26,224 nucleotides of DNA, taken from contig URFJ01000012.1 of assembly GCA_900547135.1 (NCBI GenBank), positions 1 to 26,224 on the forward strand, given 5' to 3'. Under the pieces are notes generated by a model. It saw nothing but the letters and a program-made list of their open reading frames with translations, was not told where the DNA came from and made no database searches. The translations under genes and the position numbers were made by a program. This stretch comes from an uncultured Eubacteriales bacterium. GTDB taxonomy: Bacteria; Bacillota; Clostridia; Christensenellales; CAG-138. Shown here one piece after another: positions 8,112 through 16,405 of this stretch (positions within the stretch are counted from its first letter, which is position 1; the number at the start of each line of letters is the position of its first letter).

Positions 8112-9020
8112 TTAGCTCCAGAGCATTTCCGGATATATCCCCTGGTCCTTCAAACTTCGTATAGCGGCAACCACATGAGGCTTGTCCTCCTTATGGGTAA
8201 CTCCTATCCATCTGTCCGGCGTATAGAGCATCTTTACAGTAGCGTTGCCCCCAAGCGCGCGCCTTACGGATTCCGGAAGGTAATCCTCGCACTTTAAAGG
8301 ATTTTCCTTTACAGCGTTTGCCATAAAGCTGGGAAAATCACTGCACAGATGTTCCATAAAACCTGGGTTAAACGCCCAGAAGTTCATCGATACCGTTGTA
8401 TCAGCGGGAAGTTCCATATAATCCCCGTTTTCATCCTCGTATGCCGCTTTATCGCCATGGCGTATTACATTGGTACGCTCCCTTATATCCGAGAGATAGC
8501 CCCTGTCGTCTACAACGCATACGCCTCTGCTCACGCTTCCATGGTCGGTCAACGTTTCGCCAATCCGATAGCCGATTATCGCGTGCTCATTTTCGCCGTT
8601 ATGCTCCAAAAGGAAATCGTAAGCAAGCTTAAACGCAACGGGGCCATAAAAATCATCCGCGTTGAGGGCTACAAACGGCCCCTTTACCACGTCGCGGCTG
8701 CACAGGATTGCGTGCGACGTTCCCCAGGGCTTCTTTCTGCCTTCTGGAACCGCGAAGCCCTCCGGCAGCATATCCAGCTCCTGATATACGTATTTAACAT
8801 CGGCATGACGCTCAAGCCTGCCGCCTATCAACTCTTTAAAATCGGATTCTATCTCATGTTTTATAATAAATACAATGCTTTCAAATCCCGCGCGCAACGC
8901 ATCAAAGACCGAAAAGTCCATAAGCACGTTTCCATGCTCGTCCATCGGGTCCATCTGCTTGAGGCCGCCGTACCGGCTGCCCATGCCCGCCGCCATTATG
9001 ACCAGGGTTGGCTTTACCAT
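8112..9020 (-). CDS. Sugar-phosphate nucleotidyltransferase family protein
   Basis: A 302-residue protein whose N-terminus carries the nucleotidyl transferase loop AAGMGSRYGGLKQ (about residues 10-22), the form that binds the NTP phosphates in GT-A-like pyrophosphorylases. A further family-like motif is VALNADDFYG, whose Asp pair probably contributes to metal binding. The family makes NDP-sugars or NDP-alcohols from a phosphate ester and an NTP; the substrate here cannot be told from sequence. Proteins with this exact start (MAAGMGSRYGGLKQMDP) are common in Clostridia as stand-alone nucleotidyltransferases. I chose the ATG at 9020 because GGAGG lies 7 nt upstream; an in-frame ATG at 9083 lacks a site and would add non-conserved residues. 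It has its own promoter, so it need not be cotranscribed with feoA. Confidence 0.85.
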   Translation of the reverse strand: MVKPTLVIMAAGMGSRYGGLKQMDPMDEHGNVLMDFSVFDALRAGFESIVFIIKHEIESDFKELIGGRLERHADVKYVYQELDMLPEGFAVPEGRKKPWGTSHAILCSRDVVKGPFVALNADDFYGPVAFKLAYDFLLEHNGENEHAIIGYRIGETLTDHGSVSRGVCVVDDRGYLSDIRERTNVIRHGDKAAYEDENGDYMELPADTTVSMNFWAFNPGFMEHLCSDFPSFMANAVKENPLKCEDYLPESVRRALGGNATVKMLYTPDRWIGVTHKEDKPHVVAAIRSLKDQGIYPEMLWS

Positions 9021-9107
9021 AGCTCTACCTCCGTTTATTCGATACGGACCGCATACACGCCGCGTCAGTTGGCCGGTCAGCATTTAGCGCATGTCGATCC
9101 ATTTGCT

Positions 9108-9136
9108 ATTATACAGCATATTCCGCGTTACGGCAA
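9108..9136 (-). promoter_or_regulatory. Sigma-A promoter of the nucleotidyltransferase gene
   Basis: On the minus strand TTGCCG (9131-9136) and a perfect TATAAT (9108-9113) are 17 nt apart. The predicted start near 9101 lies in the gap between feoA and this gene and gives a leader of about 80 nt. Confidence 0.6.
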
Positions 9137-9177
9137 ACAAAAGCAGGGCTCCCGCCCCGCCTTAAAAATAATTTTGA

Positions 9178-9429
9178 CTATATCCTCATGACTTCTACGC
9201 TATGCGAATCCTCGCTTCTCAGGGCTATTACCGCCCCCCTTATGAGGTATGCCGTAGGATCGCCCGATGGCCTTCTGAACAAGCACCTTATGTTAGTACC
9301 CTCTATCATGCCTATGTCAAGAAGCCTGCGACGCATTCCGCCCTGCGTGTTGAGCTTCGTAATAATAGCCGTTTCGTCCGTTTCGATCATATCAAGAGTA
9401 AGTCTTTCAGCCTCCATACTTTTATTCAT
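9178..9429 (-). CDS. feoA: FeoA-family ferrous iron transport accessory protein
   Basis: An 83-residue protein with the SH3-like FeoA fold signature: MRRRLLDIGMIEGTNIRCL followed by RPSGDPTAYLIRGAVIALR. FeoA is a small cytoplasmic partner of the FeoB ferrous iron transporter. No feoB lies in the window; stand-alone FeoA-domain proteins are frequent in Clostridia, so a link to iron uptake is inferred from the family alone. The start is uncertain: GGAG directly abuts the ATG at 9429 (spacing 0), and a second in-frame ATG at 9417 lies 12 nt after the same GGAG. Either start leaves the FeoA domain intact. Confidence 0.88.
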   Translation of the reverse strand: MNKSMEAERLTLDMIETDETAIITKLNTQGGMRRRLLDIGMIEGTNIRCLFRRPSGDPTAYLIRGAVIALRSEDSHSVEVMRI

Positions 9430-9455
9430 CTCCGTTGAATGAGTAGGTGCACCCC

Positions 9456-9461
9456 ATTATA
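9456..9461 (-). promoter_or_regulatory. Candidate -10 box for feoA
   Basis: A perfect TATAAT lies on the minus strand about 27 nt before the feoA ATG. There is no good -35 box 16-18 nt upstream (AATTAA at 17 nt), so this is a weak promoter call. Confidence 0.3.
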
Positions 9462-9610
9462 AGGATATGTGGAATAGCTTAATTATGTGAGGAACTATTC
9501 AGCAGTTTTGCTCCTGTGACGGTTAATCTGCCGCCAAGCCACAATGACAGAAAAAACATGTATTAACGGAGCGAATCTCTTAATCATAATTATCGATAGC
9601 GCCGTTGGCA

Positions 9611-9650
9611 AGGCCGCATACAGCGGGAGGAGACGTCCCGTATGCGGCCT
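9611..9650 (-). terminator. Strong hairpin after the LRR/cohesin/dockerin gene
   Basis: AGGCCGCATAC (9611-9621) pairs perfectly with GTATGCGGCCT (9640-9650), extended inside by GGGA/TCCC with a small bulge. It begins 9 nt past the stop codon at 9659 on the minus strand. It is not followed by a T-run, so it may terminate weakly or protect the 3' end of the mRNA. Confidence 0.5.
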
Positions 9651-9658
9651 GTGCGCTG

Positions 9659-12652
9659 TTATAACGGCTCCAACCCCAGTATATACCTTACAAGCTTTAC
9701 TGCGTCCGTGTTGTTTACACGGCCGTTTCCATCCGCGTCGGCCAGCATGAGCTGAAGCGCGCTAAAGGTCTCAAGCCTTACGCAGTATCTGGAAATCATC
9801 ACAGCGTCGGTTATGCTGACCACTCCGTTCATATCAATATCCCCTATAAGCCCATACTGCGCTGTAACAGTCATATCGCATAGCACAGCGCTAACATCCA
9901 TATCCCATCCTATAAACATATAGCCAGCATGGTCGGGCGGCGGCGGAGCCTGGGCCGGCAGCCCCGCGGCTACTACCTGCTCGTCAAGCGTCTCACCGGT
10001 TACGCCGTCGATAAAGGTAACTATATAGGCTTCGTCGAAGGTCAGCTGTCCGTTGGCGCATACGATGTCCATTGGATCAATTTCAAAGGAGCCCCAAAAG
10101 CCCTGGGCATTCCCTCCACGCGGGTTAACCGACACGGTATGGCTACCTTCAGCCTGTGCATGCGTACTGAAGCTAAAATCGGCAAGCGCTGTTACCACAC
10201 CGCCCGAAACGCCATTGAACCCGACGTCAAGCCTTCCCGGGGCTTGCTGAACCACCTGCAGCGACGCACCCTCCGCCAAAGGGGTACAGCCGATGTACTC
10301 TAAGACATCGGGATCATACTCCAATGTGAAATCAGCTCCACAAAGCCCGCGCGCAAGAATTTTAATGTTAGCATTGTCTCCAGGCATAACCGCCCCGCCC
10401 AACGCCTCAAGCATACCCGCATGTTCGAAAAACCTGGCGTCTATGCCGCATGGGCTTTGTATGTCAAATTCAGCGTCGCCGGATAGCTTTTCCCCCTCAT
10501 CACCGTACCATCCGTCAAACATCCCATAGGTTCTATATGCTTTGGCAGTTAGGCCGGAACCGGCCTCGCCTATCGTATTTAATTCCACGGTCCCGCCGTC
10601 CGGCGCGGCCACGCTTACAGGGTTTGCGCCAAGCGCCTCCGAATTGGTAATTATGGATACGAGCGGATTCCCTCCTGATTTTAACAGGTTTAAATTCGCG
10701 TTTTGGCTCAGGTCGATTCTGGTAAGCATGTTGTTTGTAAAATCCAGTTCTGACAAATCGGGCTTATCCAGCAGGCCCAGCTCGGAAATCGCGTTATGCG
10801 CGCAGTTAAATATCCGCAGTTCGGGGTTAGTGTCAAGGTTCAGCGTATTGAGCATATTGTATGAAACGTTCAAATCTTCAAGCGCAGCGCAGCCAAGAAG
10901 ATCCACGCTTTCCAGCCTATTGCTCCCGCACGTCAGCTCCTTCAGTTTCGCGCAGCCGTTCAGGTTTAGAGTTTCAAGCAGGTTGTCATCCAGCGACAAA
11001 TACAGAAGTTCGGAAAATCCGCTTAGGTCAAGGAATCCGCACAAGCCGAATCCCGGCCATTCTATACCTTCTACGCGGTTATTCTTCCATACAATACCCG
11101 TCCACGTAGAAATGTCATCAGGGTCATAATTGAGCTTAAGACCATTCGACACCCCTGTTTCATCCGTGTGCTCCAAAAACGCTCGAATCCGCTCAACTTC
11201 GTCAAGTCCAAGCAGCTCATAACGCGCTATTATCACGGTATCGCGGTAAACTTCCGAAAAGTCGCCGTACCAGCCCGAGAACTCGTATCCCTCATGTTCC
11301 GGCGGCTCGGGGGCCTGTGCGCCGGAACCCTCAGGCACCTCCTGCACAATAATCGTTTCTCCAGTCAGTCCGTCTATAAACGCTACGATATATACCGGCA
11401 CTATAACCAGCATCCCGTTCATTATAGTTACCTGCTCCGCCAAAAGGTCGGTTGGGACGCCGTCTATGTATGAACAAGCCTCAAATGACAAGATTTCAAA
11501 CTGGCTCACGCCACGGGCGTTCTCATTCACGCTAAACAGCAGACGCGCAAACTCGCCGCTTATATTTTCGCTTTGACCCGATACGCTAACGCCGAGCTCA
11601 CCGTCACCATAGTCGTTCACTGCTATACCGTCAGGCATCTGCGCGGACCAACCTAGAAAGTTGAGCGCTTCTTCATCATAAGAAAGCGTAAAGGTCATAT
11701 CCGAAATTCCGTACGCATTTAGCCGGATTGACGCTTCGCCTCCGGCAGTGGCGGTTGCCGGTGAGATTTCAAGGCTTCCGATTATATCTCCGGCCTGCGA
11801 ATATGCCGAGGTTAAACTATAATCCCCTCCTGTAAGCATTACGTTAAACGATGTGGAAAAACATTCGCCCGACTGATCGTACCAACCGTCGAAAACATAG
11901 CCCTCCATTGGAACCGCCGATGCGGTGAGTTCTGTCATCTCCTGCTCTCCCTCTTCGTTCCAGTATGAGTAGCGCTCAAGATATGCAAAACCCCCGCGTC
12001 CAGAGTTTATCAGCACTCGTCCGGCTCCAAGTGATGGAGAGTTAACTTCAATATATTCAATGGGATTATCAGAGGTCTTAAGCTCGGTAAGCGATGTGTT
12101 GTTTGAAAGGCTGATTCCGCTAAGATGATTTTGAGTACAAAACAGCTGCTCAAGGTCAATACAATCGCCAAGGTCAAGCGACGTAAGCGAATTGTCGCCA
12201 CAGTCCAGCCGCTTTAACGATACGCCGCCGCTAAGGTTTAGCATGGTCAGGCTGTTTCTTGCGCATTCCGCAACGGCCAGTGCCGAGCATCCGCCCAGAT
12301 TTAATCCGGTAAGCGAGTTATCCGAACAGAAAAGGATGGCAAGGCGATCCAGCCCGCTTAGGTCTAAAACACCCGCAAGATCCAGGCCCATCCACATAAT
12401 GCCGGTAACCGATGGACCGTCCCAGTCAAGCCCTGTCCAAGTTGCGGCATCATCGGGATCATAACCATACGGATTTACCTTGTCCCCATTTTTCACTCCG
12501 TTTATATCCGCTGTTTCCAGGAACTCGCGGAGCCTCTGAGTGTCTAAACCCCTTATTGTCTGCATATACAGGGCGTGTGTCGGCATAATTGCCGCTGATA
12601 AAATCACGGTGGCCAGAAGCGCAATTACACATCTTCTAAACGTCCATTTCAT
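9659..12652 (-). CDS. Secreted LRR / InlB-like / cohesin-like protein with C-terminal dockerin
   Basis: A 997-residue secreted protein built from one large module repeated twice. A signal peptide or membrane segment covers residues 1-28. Module A has 21-residue leucine-rich repeats of the LxxLxCxxNxL type (about 95-205), an InlB/Flg_new-like region (about 220-285), a cohesin-like beta-sandwich (about 293-415) and an InlB B-repeat-like domain (421-480). Module B repeats the same order: LRRs 540-670, InlB-like 688-742, cohesin-like 748-870, InlB-like 876-933. Both LRR blocks open with matching sequence (YDPDD..TWTG). The C-terminus (936-994) is a type I dockerin with two canonical calcium loops, DIDMNGVVSITD (938-949) and DADGNGRVNNTD (972-983). 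The ATG is preceded by AAGGAGG at 10 nt. No catalytic domain is seen. It is likely a cell-surface or secreted structural or adhesive protein able both to dock and to receive dockerins. Confidence 0.85.
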   Translation of the reverse strand: MKWTFRRCVIALLATVILSAAIMPTHALYMQTIRGLDTQRLREFLETADINGVKNGDKVNPYGYDPDDAATWTGLDWDGPSVTGIMWMGLDLAGVLDLSGLDRLAILFCSDNSLTGLNLGGCSALAVAECARNSLTMLNLSGGVSLKRLDCGDNSLTSLDLGDCIDLEQLFCTQNHLSGISLSNNTSLTELKTSDNPIEYIEVNSPSLGAGRVLINSGRGGFAYLERYSYWNEEGEQEMTELTASAVPMEGYVFDGWYDQSGECFSTSFNVMLTGGDYSLTSAYSQAGDIIGSLEISPATATAGGEASIRLNAYGISDMTFTLSYDEEALNFLGWSAQMPDGIAVNDYGDGELGVSVSGQSENISGEFARLLFSVNENARGVSQFEILSFEACSYIDGVPTDLLAEQVTIMNGMLVIVPVYIVAFIDGLTGETIIVQEVPEGSGAQAPEPPEHEGYEFSGWYGDFSEVYRDTVIIARYELLGLDEVERIRAFLEHTDETGVSNGLKLNYDPDDISTWTGIVWKNNRVEGIEWPGFGLCGFLDLSGFSELLYLSLDDNLLETLNLNGCAKLKELTCGSNRLESVDLLGCAALEDLNVSYNMLNTLNLDTNPELRIFNCAHNAISELGLLDKPDLSELDFTNNMLTRIDLSQNANLNLLKSGGNPLVSIITNSEALGANPVSVAAPDGGTVELNTIGEAGSGLTAKAYRTYGMFDGWYGDEGEKLSGDAEFDIQSPCGIDARFFEHAGMLEALGGAVMPGDNANIKILARGLCGADFTLEYDPDVLEYIGCTPLAEGASLQVVQQAPGRLDVGFNGVSGGVVTALADFSFSTHAQAEGSHTVSVNPRGGNAQGFWGSFEIDPMDIVCANGQLTFDEAYIVTFIDGVTGETLDEQVVAAGLPAQAPPPPDHAGYMFIGWDMDVSAVLCDMTVTAQYGLIGDIDMNGVVSITDAVMISRYCVRLETFSALQLMLADADGNGRVNNTDAVKLVRYILGLEPL

Positions 12653-13033
12653 GAGTAAATAACCTCCTTAATTATCGAAATGTCCTATATTGATAGGATT
12701 TATAATTTGTTCCCACAAACGAAACATTATGGAATCTTTTTAAGCAATAGGTTTACCGTACCAAACAGTTTTTTGCACAATCTATAATAACGGCGGCATA
12801 CGCGATTACGGCTTATACACGCTGGCAAAACGGAAAGTGATACCGATAGGCTGGAAGACCCCCGCCGCTGATTTTGCCGATTGTCCAATATGATATGTCT
12901 TTTAAACACTATAGCACATACTTTCAACTGCAATATATACTATTTTTTGTCATATTTTAGTGTACATCTTTGGCCCCGCTCCCTGCAATTAACAAACGGC
13001 TCTTAGGTATAACTGTATATTTCCTTCAACCTA
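12653..13033. other. Intergenic region between divergent genes
   Basis: AT-rich spacer between the LRR/dockerin gene (minus) and the ybhJ-like gene (plus). It holds the AAGGAGG ribosome site of the minus gene (about 12662-12669) and a perfect dyad TCCTAT-ATTG-ATAGGA (12683-12698) in that gene's leader. I see no convincing -35/-10 pair for the minus gene. A 68-codon minus-strand frame at 12727-12933 has no family likeness and no ribosome site that I can see, and was not called. Confidence 0.5.
12683..12698. repeat. Perfect 6-bp dyad in leader of the LRR/dockerin gene
   Basis: TCCTAT and ATAGGA are separated by 4 nt and lie about 15 nt upstream of the AAGGAGG site of the minus-strand gene. It could be an operator or a small mRNA stem; the short arms make the call weak. 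Confidence 0.3.
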
Positions 13034-13062
13034 TTGAAAACGGCGTATAACTAATGTAACAT
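13034..13062 (+). promoter_or_regulatory. Candidate promoter of the ybhJ-like gene
   Basis: TTGAAA (13034-13039) and TAACAT (13057-13062) are 17 nt apart, matching the sigma-A consensus at 5 and 4 of 6 positions. The predicted start near 13069 lies just before a leader hairpin. Confidence 0.4.
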
Positions 13063-13074
13063 AGGCTTGCAAGG

Positions 13075-13100
13075 TGCCTGAAAGCCGCGTGTTTCGGGCA
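13075..13100 (+). promoter_or_regulatory. Leader hairpin of the ybhJ-like gene
   Basis: TGCCTGAAA (13075-13083) pairs with TTTCGGGCA (13092-13100) around an 8-nt loop, with one G.U pair. It ends about 10 nt before the AAGGAG ribosome site at 13110-13115. It may act on mRNA stability or translation. Confidence 0.4.
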
Positions 13101-13126
13101 AAAATGGAAAAGGAGCAATGAGAAAG

Positions 13127-15379
13127 ATGATAGAACTCATCAATCATGGCGTCTATCTTAAAGACGGCGTACCACAATGTCAATGTGAATGCGGAGTTAC
13201 GCCTGATGAGGGGCGCAAACGTACGATTGCTTACTCAATTCTGAGCACGCACAATGTCTCCGGTGATGACAAAAAGCTGAGGGTAAAATTTGACCAGCTT
13301 ATCTCCCATGACATCACCTATGTCGGAATCATTCAGACAGCTCGCGCAAGCGGACTGAAGCAGTTCCCCATGCCCTATGCAATGACCAACTGCCATAACA
13401 GTCTCTGCGCCGTGGGCGGAACGATCAACGAGGACGACCATGTATTCGGCCTCTCCGCCGCTAAGCGCTACGGCGGCATCTTTGTGCCGACAAACCAGAG
13501 CGTTATCCACTCCTATGCCCGTGAAATGATGGCCGGTTGCGGCCAGATGATACTGGGTTCGGACAGCCATACCCGCTATGGCGCCCTGGGTACGATGGGT
13601 GTGGGCGAAGGCGGCGGAGAGCTGGTAAAACAGCTTTTGCAGAACACATGGGACTTAAACGCGCCGGAAGTAATTCTGGTATATCTTGAAAACGCTCCAA
13701 AGCGCGGCGTAGGACCGCATGACGTTGCTATAGCGCTTGTCGGCTCGGTATTCAAGAACGGGTTTGTCAAGAATAAGGTGCTTGAGTTTACTGGACCAGG
13801 CGCTGAGAGCCTGTCCGTAGAATTCAGGAACGGAATAGATGTAATGACCACTGAAACCACATGTCTATCGTCCATTTGGTCGACGGATGAAAAGGTCCAC
13901 GACTATTTCAGGGTCTACGGACGCGAAGATTCGTATAAAGAGCTTAAACCCGGCCAATGCGCATATTATGACGGCATGATCAGGATAGACCTTTCAAAGG
14001 TAGAACCCATGATCGCCCTGCCGTTCCATCCGAGCAACGCATATACCATCAAAGACTTTACGGCAAATGCCAAGGATCTGCTGCACAGCGTAGAAGAGGA
14101 GGCCGTAAAGTCCTTTGGTAAAAAGATAAAAATAGATCTTGCAAGCAAGGTGCTGCCCGACGGCCGCGTTATGGCGGATCAGGGCATAATCGCCGGCTGC
14201 TCCGGAGGATTGTACGATAACATCGTCGAGGCCGCCTCAATCCTTGACAACGGCTCCACAGGAAACGGATACTTCGGGCTGTCGGTATACCCGACAAGCG
14301 TACCCGTTAGCCTGGAGCTTACCAGGATTGGCGCCGCTGCAAAGCTTCTGGCCGCGGGCGCGGTTATCAAGCCCTCGTTCTGCGGGCCGTGCTTTGGCGC
14401 CGGAGACGTGCCGGCCAATAACGGCTTCTCAATCCGCCATACTACGCGCAACTTCCCCAACCGCGAAGGCAGCAAGCCGGGCGACGGCCAGATATCGGCC
14501 GTAGCGCTTATGGACGCACGTTCAATCGCCGCTACAGCGCGCAACGCCGGAGTGATTACGCCCGCTACGGAAATCGACTACGACAACAGCGTGCCTGAAT
14601 ATCATTTTGACGGTAGCATTTATGAAAAGCGTATATACAACGGATTTGGGAAGCCCGATCCTGACGCCGAACTGAAGTTCGGCCCCAATATCACCGACTG
14701 GCCTACAATGTATCCGCTTACCGACAATATCCTGCTGGAGCTTGCCGCCGTTATAAAGGATCCCGTAACCACGACCGATGAGCTTATTCCGTCAGGCGAA
14801 ACCTCGTCCTATCGATCCAACCCGCTTAGGCTGTCCGAGTTTGCCCTCTCCCGCCGCGTGCCCGAGTATGTGGGCCGCTGCAAGGAGATAAACGCCATGG
14901 ACATAGCGCGCCGTGAAGGCAATGCGCCCATAAAGGTAAAGGACGCTCTGGCCAAGGTTGGAAGCCCCGACGTGCTTATAAACACCACGGGCGTAGCATC
15001 CGTATTGTTCGCAAACAAGCCTGGCGACGGCTCCGCGCGCGAACAGGCGGCCTCCTGCCAAAAGGTGCTAGGCGGCGCTGCCAACATCTGCTACGAATAC
15101 GCCACAAAGCGCTATCGCAGCAACTGCATCAACTGGGGCATCGTACCCTTCACCATTAACCCTGATGAGAGCTTCGATTATGAGGTGGGTGACTTTGTAT
15201 TCGTTCCTGGAATTAGAGAGGCTATAGCCACTGGCGCTGAGGAAATCCCGGCTAAGGTAATTGCCAAAAGCGGCGTGCATGATATTAAGCTCTATGTAAA
15301 GGGCCTTACTGAAGACGAGAAGGAAATACTTCTCGACGGTTGCCTGATGAACTACTACAAGGCAAAGCTAACGGACTGA
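13127..15379 (+). CDS. ybhJ: Aconitase-family hydratase, YbhJ type
   Basis: About 750 residues, colinear with E. coli YbhJ, a 753-residue aconitase-superfamily protein of unproven substrate. The three [4Fe-4S] ligands expected for an active hydratase are present: GCSGG (Cys361) and CGPCFGAGD (Cys422 and Cys425), counted from the ATG at 13118. Other recognisable blocks are NCHNSLCAVGGTINEDDHVFG, LGSDSHTRYGALGTMGVGEG, MTTETTCLSS, FPNREGSKPGDGQ, PSGETSSYRSNP and KPGDGSAREQAASCQ. The family interconverts hydroxy tricarboxylates through a dehydrated intermediate, so citrate, isocitrate or aconitate are plausible substrates. I prefer the ATG at 13127 (11 nt after AGGAG, and nearest the start of YbhJ); the ATG at 13118 is only 2 nt from that site. 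It lies 1.4 kb from the citrate lyase genes but is separated from them by a terminator and two opposite-strand genes. Confidence 0.9.
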   Translation: MIELINHGVYLKDGVPQCQCECGVTPDEGRKRTIAYSILSTHNVSGDDKKLRVKFDQLISHDITYVGIIQTARASGLKQFPMPYAMTNCHNSLCAVGGTINEDDHVFGLSAAKRYGGIFVPTNQSVIHSYAREMMAGCGQMILGSDSHTRYGALGTMGVGEGGGELVKQLLQNTWDLNAPEVILVYLENAPKRGVGPHDVAIALVGSVFKNGFVKNKVLEFTGPGAESLSVEFRNGIDVMTTETTCLSSIWSTDEKVHDYFRVYGREDSYKELKPGQCAYYDGMIRIDLSKVEPMIALPFHPSNAYTIKDFTANAKDLLHSVEEEAVKSFGKKIKIDLASKVLPDGRVMADQGIIAGCSGGLYDNIVEAASILDNGSTGNGYFGLSVYPTSVPVSLELTRIGAAAKLLAAGAVIKPSFCGPCFGAGDVPANNGFSIRHTTRNFPNREGSKPGDGQISAVALMDARSIAATARNAGVITPATEIDYDNSVPEYHFDGSIYEKRIYNGFGKPDPDAELKFGPNITDWPTMYPLTDNILLELAAVIKDPVTTTDELIPSGETSSYRSNPLRLSEFALSRRVPEYVGRCKEINAMDIARREGNAPIKVKDALAKVGSPDVLINTTGVASVLFANKPGDGSAREQAASCQKVLGGAANICYEYATKRYRSNCINWGIVPFTINPDESFDYEVGDFVFVPGIREAIATGAEEIPAKVIAKSGVHDIKLYVKGLTEDEKEILLDGCLMNYYKAKLTD

Positions 15380-15392
15380 TATTCGATGCGGA

Positions 15393-15408
15393 TTTAACAC
15401 GTGTTAAA
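15393..15408. repeat. Perfect 16-bp palindrome after the ybhJ-like gene
   Basis: TTTAACACGTGTTAAA is a perfect dyad with no spacer, beginning 14 nt after the stop codon and lying before the terminator. Uninterrupted palindromes of this kind are typical of dimeric repressor sites, but the position at a 3' end is odd and no regulator gene is near. Confidence 0.4.
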
Positions 15409-15433
15409 CATTTTCATAAGGGATGCAAAAAGC

Positions 15434-15475
15434 ACCCTCCGTAGGGTAAAAAGGCGCCGACGGCGCCTTTTTGCT
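15434..15475 (+). terminator. Terminator of the ybhJ-like gene
   Basis: A small stem ACCCT/AGGGT (15434-15447) is followed by a strong one: AAAAAGGCGCCG (15448-15459) pairs with CGGCGCCTTTTT (15461-15472). The T-run after the GC-rich stem is typical of rho-independent termination; the A-run on the other side could also serve minus-strand transcripts. Confidence 0.9.
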
Positions 15476-15638
15476 ATATCCTTCCCCTGTACCCTCAGCT
15501 GACAAGGGTAAGCGCAACCTTTATAAATGCTTAGCTCTATGAACACGATTCATTGAAAAAGAGGCGCGAGAATAAGACTTAGCCGATACGTGAAAATTGA
15601 TAGCGCTTTAACTAAATATAAAGTTATGAGGGAAAAAG

Positions 15639-15797
15639 TCAGTTATCCAGCTTCAGTCCAACAATTCCGAAAGTAACGCCAACTAAAAACAGCATGACCT
15701 CGCCGACGCCGCCCAGATAGCTCATGGGATCGACCAGTATAAAGCCTCCGATAAGTATGAACATAATTCCAAAAAGTATAAATTTTAGACCTTTCAT
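15639..15797 (-). CDS. Small two-helix membrane protein, 52 residues
   Basis: A short gene with strong start signals: AAGGAG lies 8 nt before the ATG at 15797. The product starts MKGLKFILFGIMFILIGGF and ends in VGLKLDN. It has two hydrophobic segments (about residues 4-22 and 30-48) joined by a short VDPMSYLGGVGE loop. No family is recognised; the pattern resembles small DUF-type inner-membrane proteins of Bacillota. It lies 104 bp downstream of the DUF1877 gene on the same strand, so cotranscription is possible. Coding status rests on the ribosome site, the uninterrupted frame and the coherent amphipathic layout. Confidence 0.7.
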   Translation of the reverse strand: MKGLKFILFGIMFILIGGFILVDPMSYLGGVGEVMLFLVGVTFGIVGLKLDN

Positions 15798-15901
15798 TAA
15801 AGATACTCCTTTACATGTTGATTCGGGATGGGAATCTTATTACCCATAAATAAGCAGATGCGGGTTCATTTGCAGGCTATCATTATGTTAGATGGCTTAC
15901 G

Positions 15902-16405
15902 TTATTCCACGAAAAACAGCAGGCATTTGTTAAACGCCGCTGCCTTTTTATAAAATTCCTTTAAATTCCTGAAATTCTCCCACACATAATCAAACACCTC
16001 TTCCTCTGTGTCCTCTGTAGCGTCTGATACTAGATATACATCCTCATCCCTCATGCCTTTGAAATCGAATCTTTCCCTGAAAGCTTCCCTGCTGACGCCG
16101 CCTATCGCTTCAGCAATCTCCTTTACTTCATCCTCTGTAATATATGTAGCGGGGGCGTAGCCTATCTCCTCGTCGCTTACCTCCCTGCCAACCACCACCC
16201 TTGCGAGCGCTTGCGAATCGTCGACCCCTTTGGTAAGGACATAGTCTATGGCATGCCATGCCTTCTCAATGGAGAGCATATTCCCTTCGCCATCGTAATC
16301 GTCGTCGTCTCCAAAAAAGATAGCCTCCGACGCCTCCAGCTCGCCGTTAAGAATGCTGTCTACCTTTTCTCTGTCAATCATACAATAGGTACCCATCATT
16401 CTCAT
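15902..16405 (-). CDS. DUF1877 (YfbM-like) family protein
   Basis: A 167-residue acidic cytoplasmic protein starting MRMMGTYCMIDREKVDSIL. It matches the DUF1877/YfbM pattern in length (E. coli YfbM is 167 residues) and in recognisable blocks: IEKAWHAIDYVLTKG (compare DKRWDFLHFGLTG in YfbM), ARVVVGREV, a Thr/Trp-region strand before an Asp/Glu helix, and REAFRERFDFKGM. Function is unknown; members often occur alone or near polymorphic-toxin immunity genes, but nothing here supports such a role. An AAGGAG-type site lies about 11 nt before the ATG, and a perfect TATAAT on the minus strand at 16441-16446 is a plausible -10 box, though without a clear -35. Confidence 0.8.
   Translation of the reverse strand: MRMMGTYCMIDREKVDSILNGELEASEAIFFGDDDDYDGEGNMLSIEKAWHAIDYVLTKGVDDSQALARVVVGREVSDEEIGYAPATYITEDEVKEIAEAIGGVSREAFRERFDFKGMRDEDVYLVSDATEDTEEEVFDYVWENFRNLKEFYKKAAAFNKCLLFFVE

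Noticed and set aside
8349..9191. 280-codon open frame on the plus strand
   Set aside because: It lies wholly opposite the nucleotidyltransferase, which has clear family motifs and a ribosome site; the plus-strand translation shows no family pattern.
12727..12933. 68-codon minus-strand frame upstream of the LRR/dockerin gene
   Set aside because: No recognisable family, no ribosome site seen, and it lies in an AT-rich leader/promoter region.
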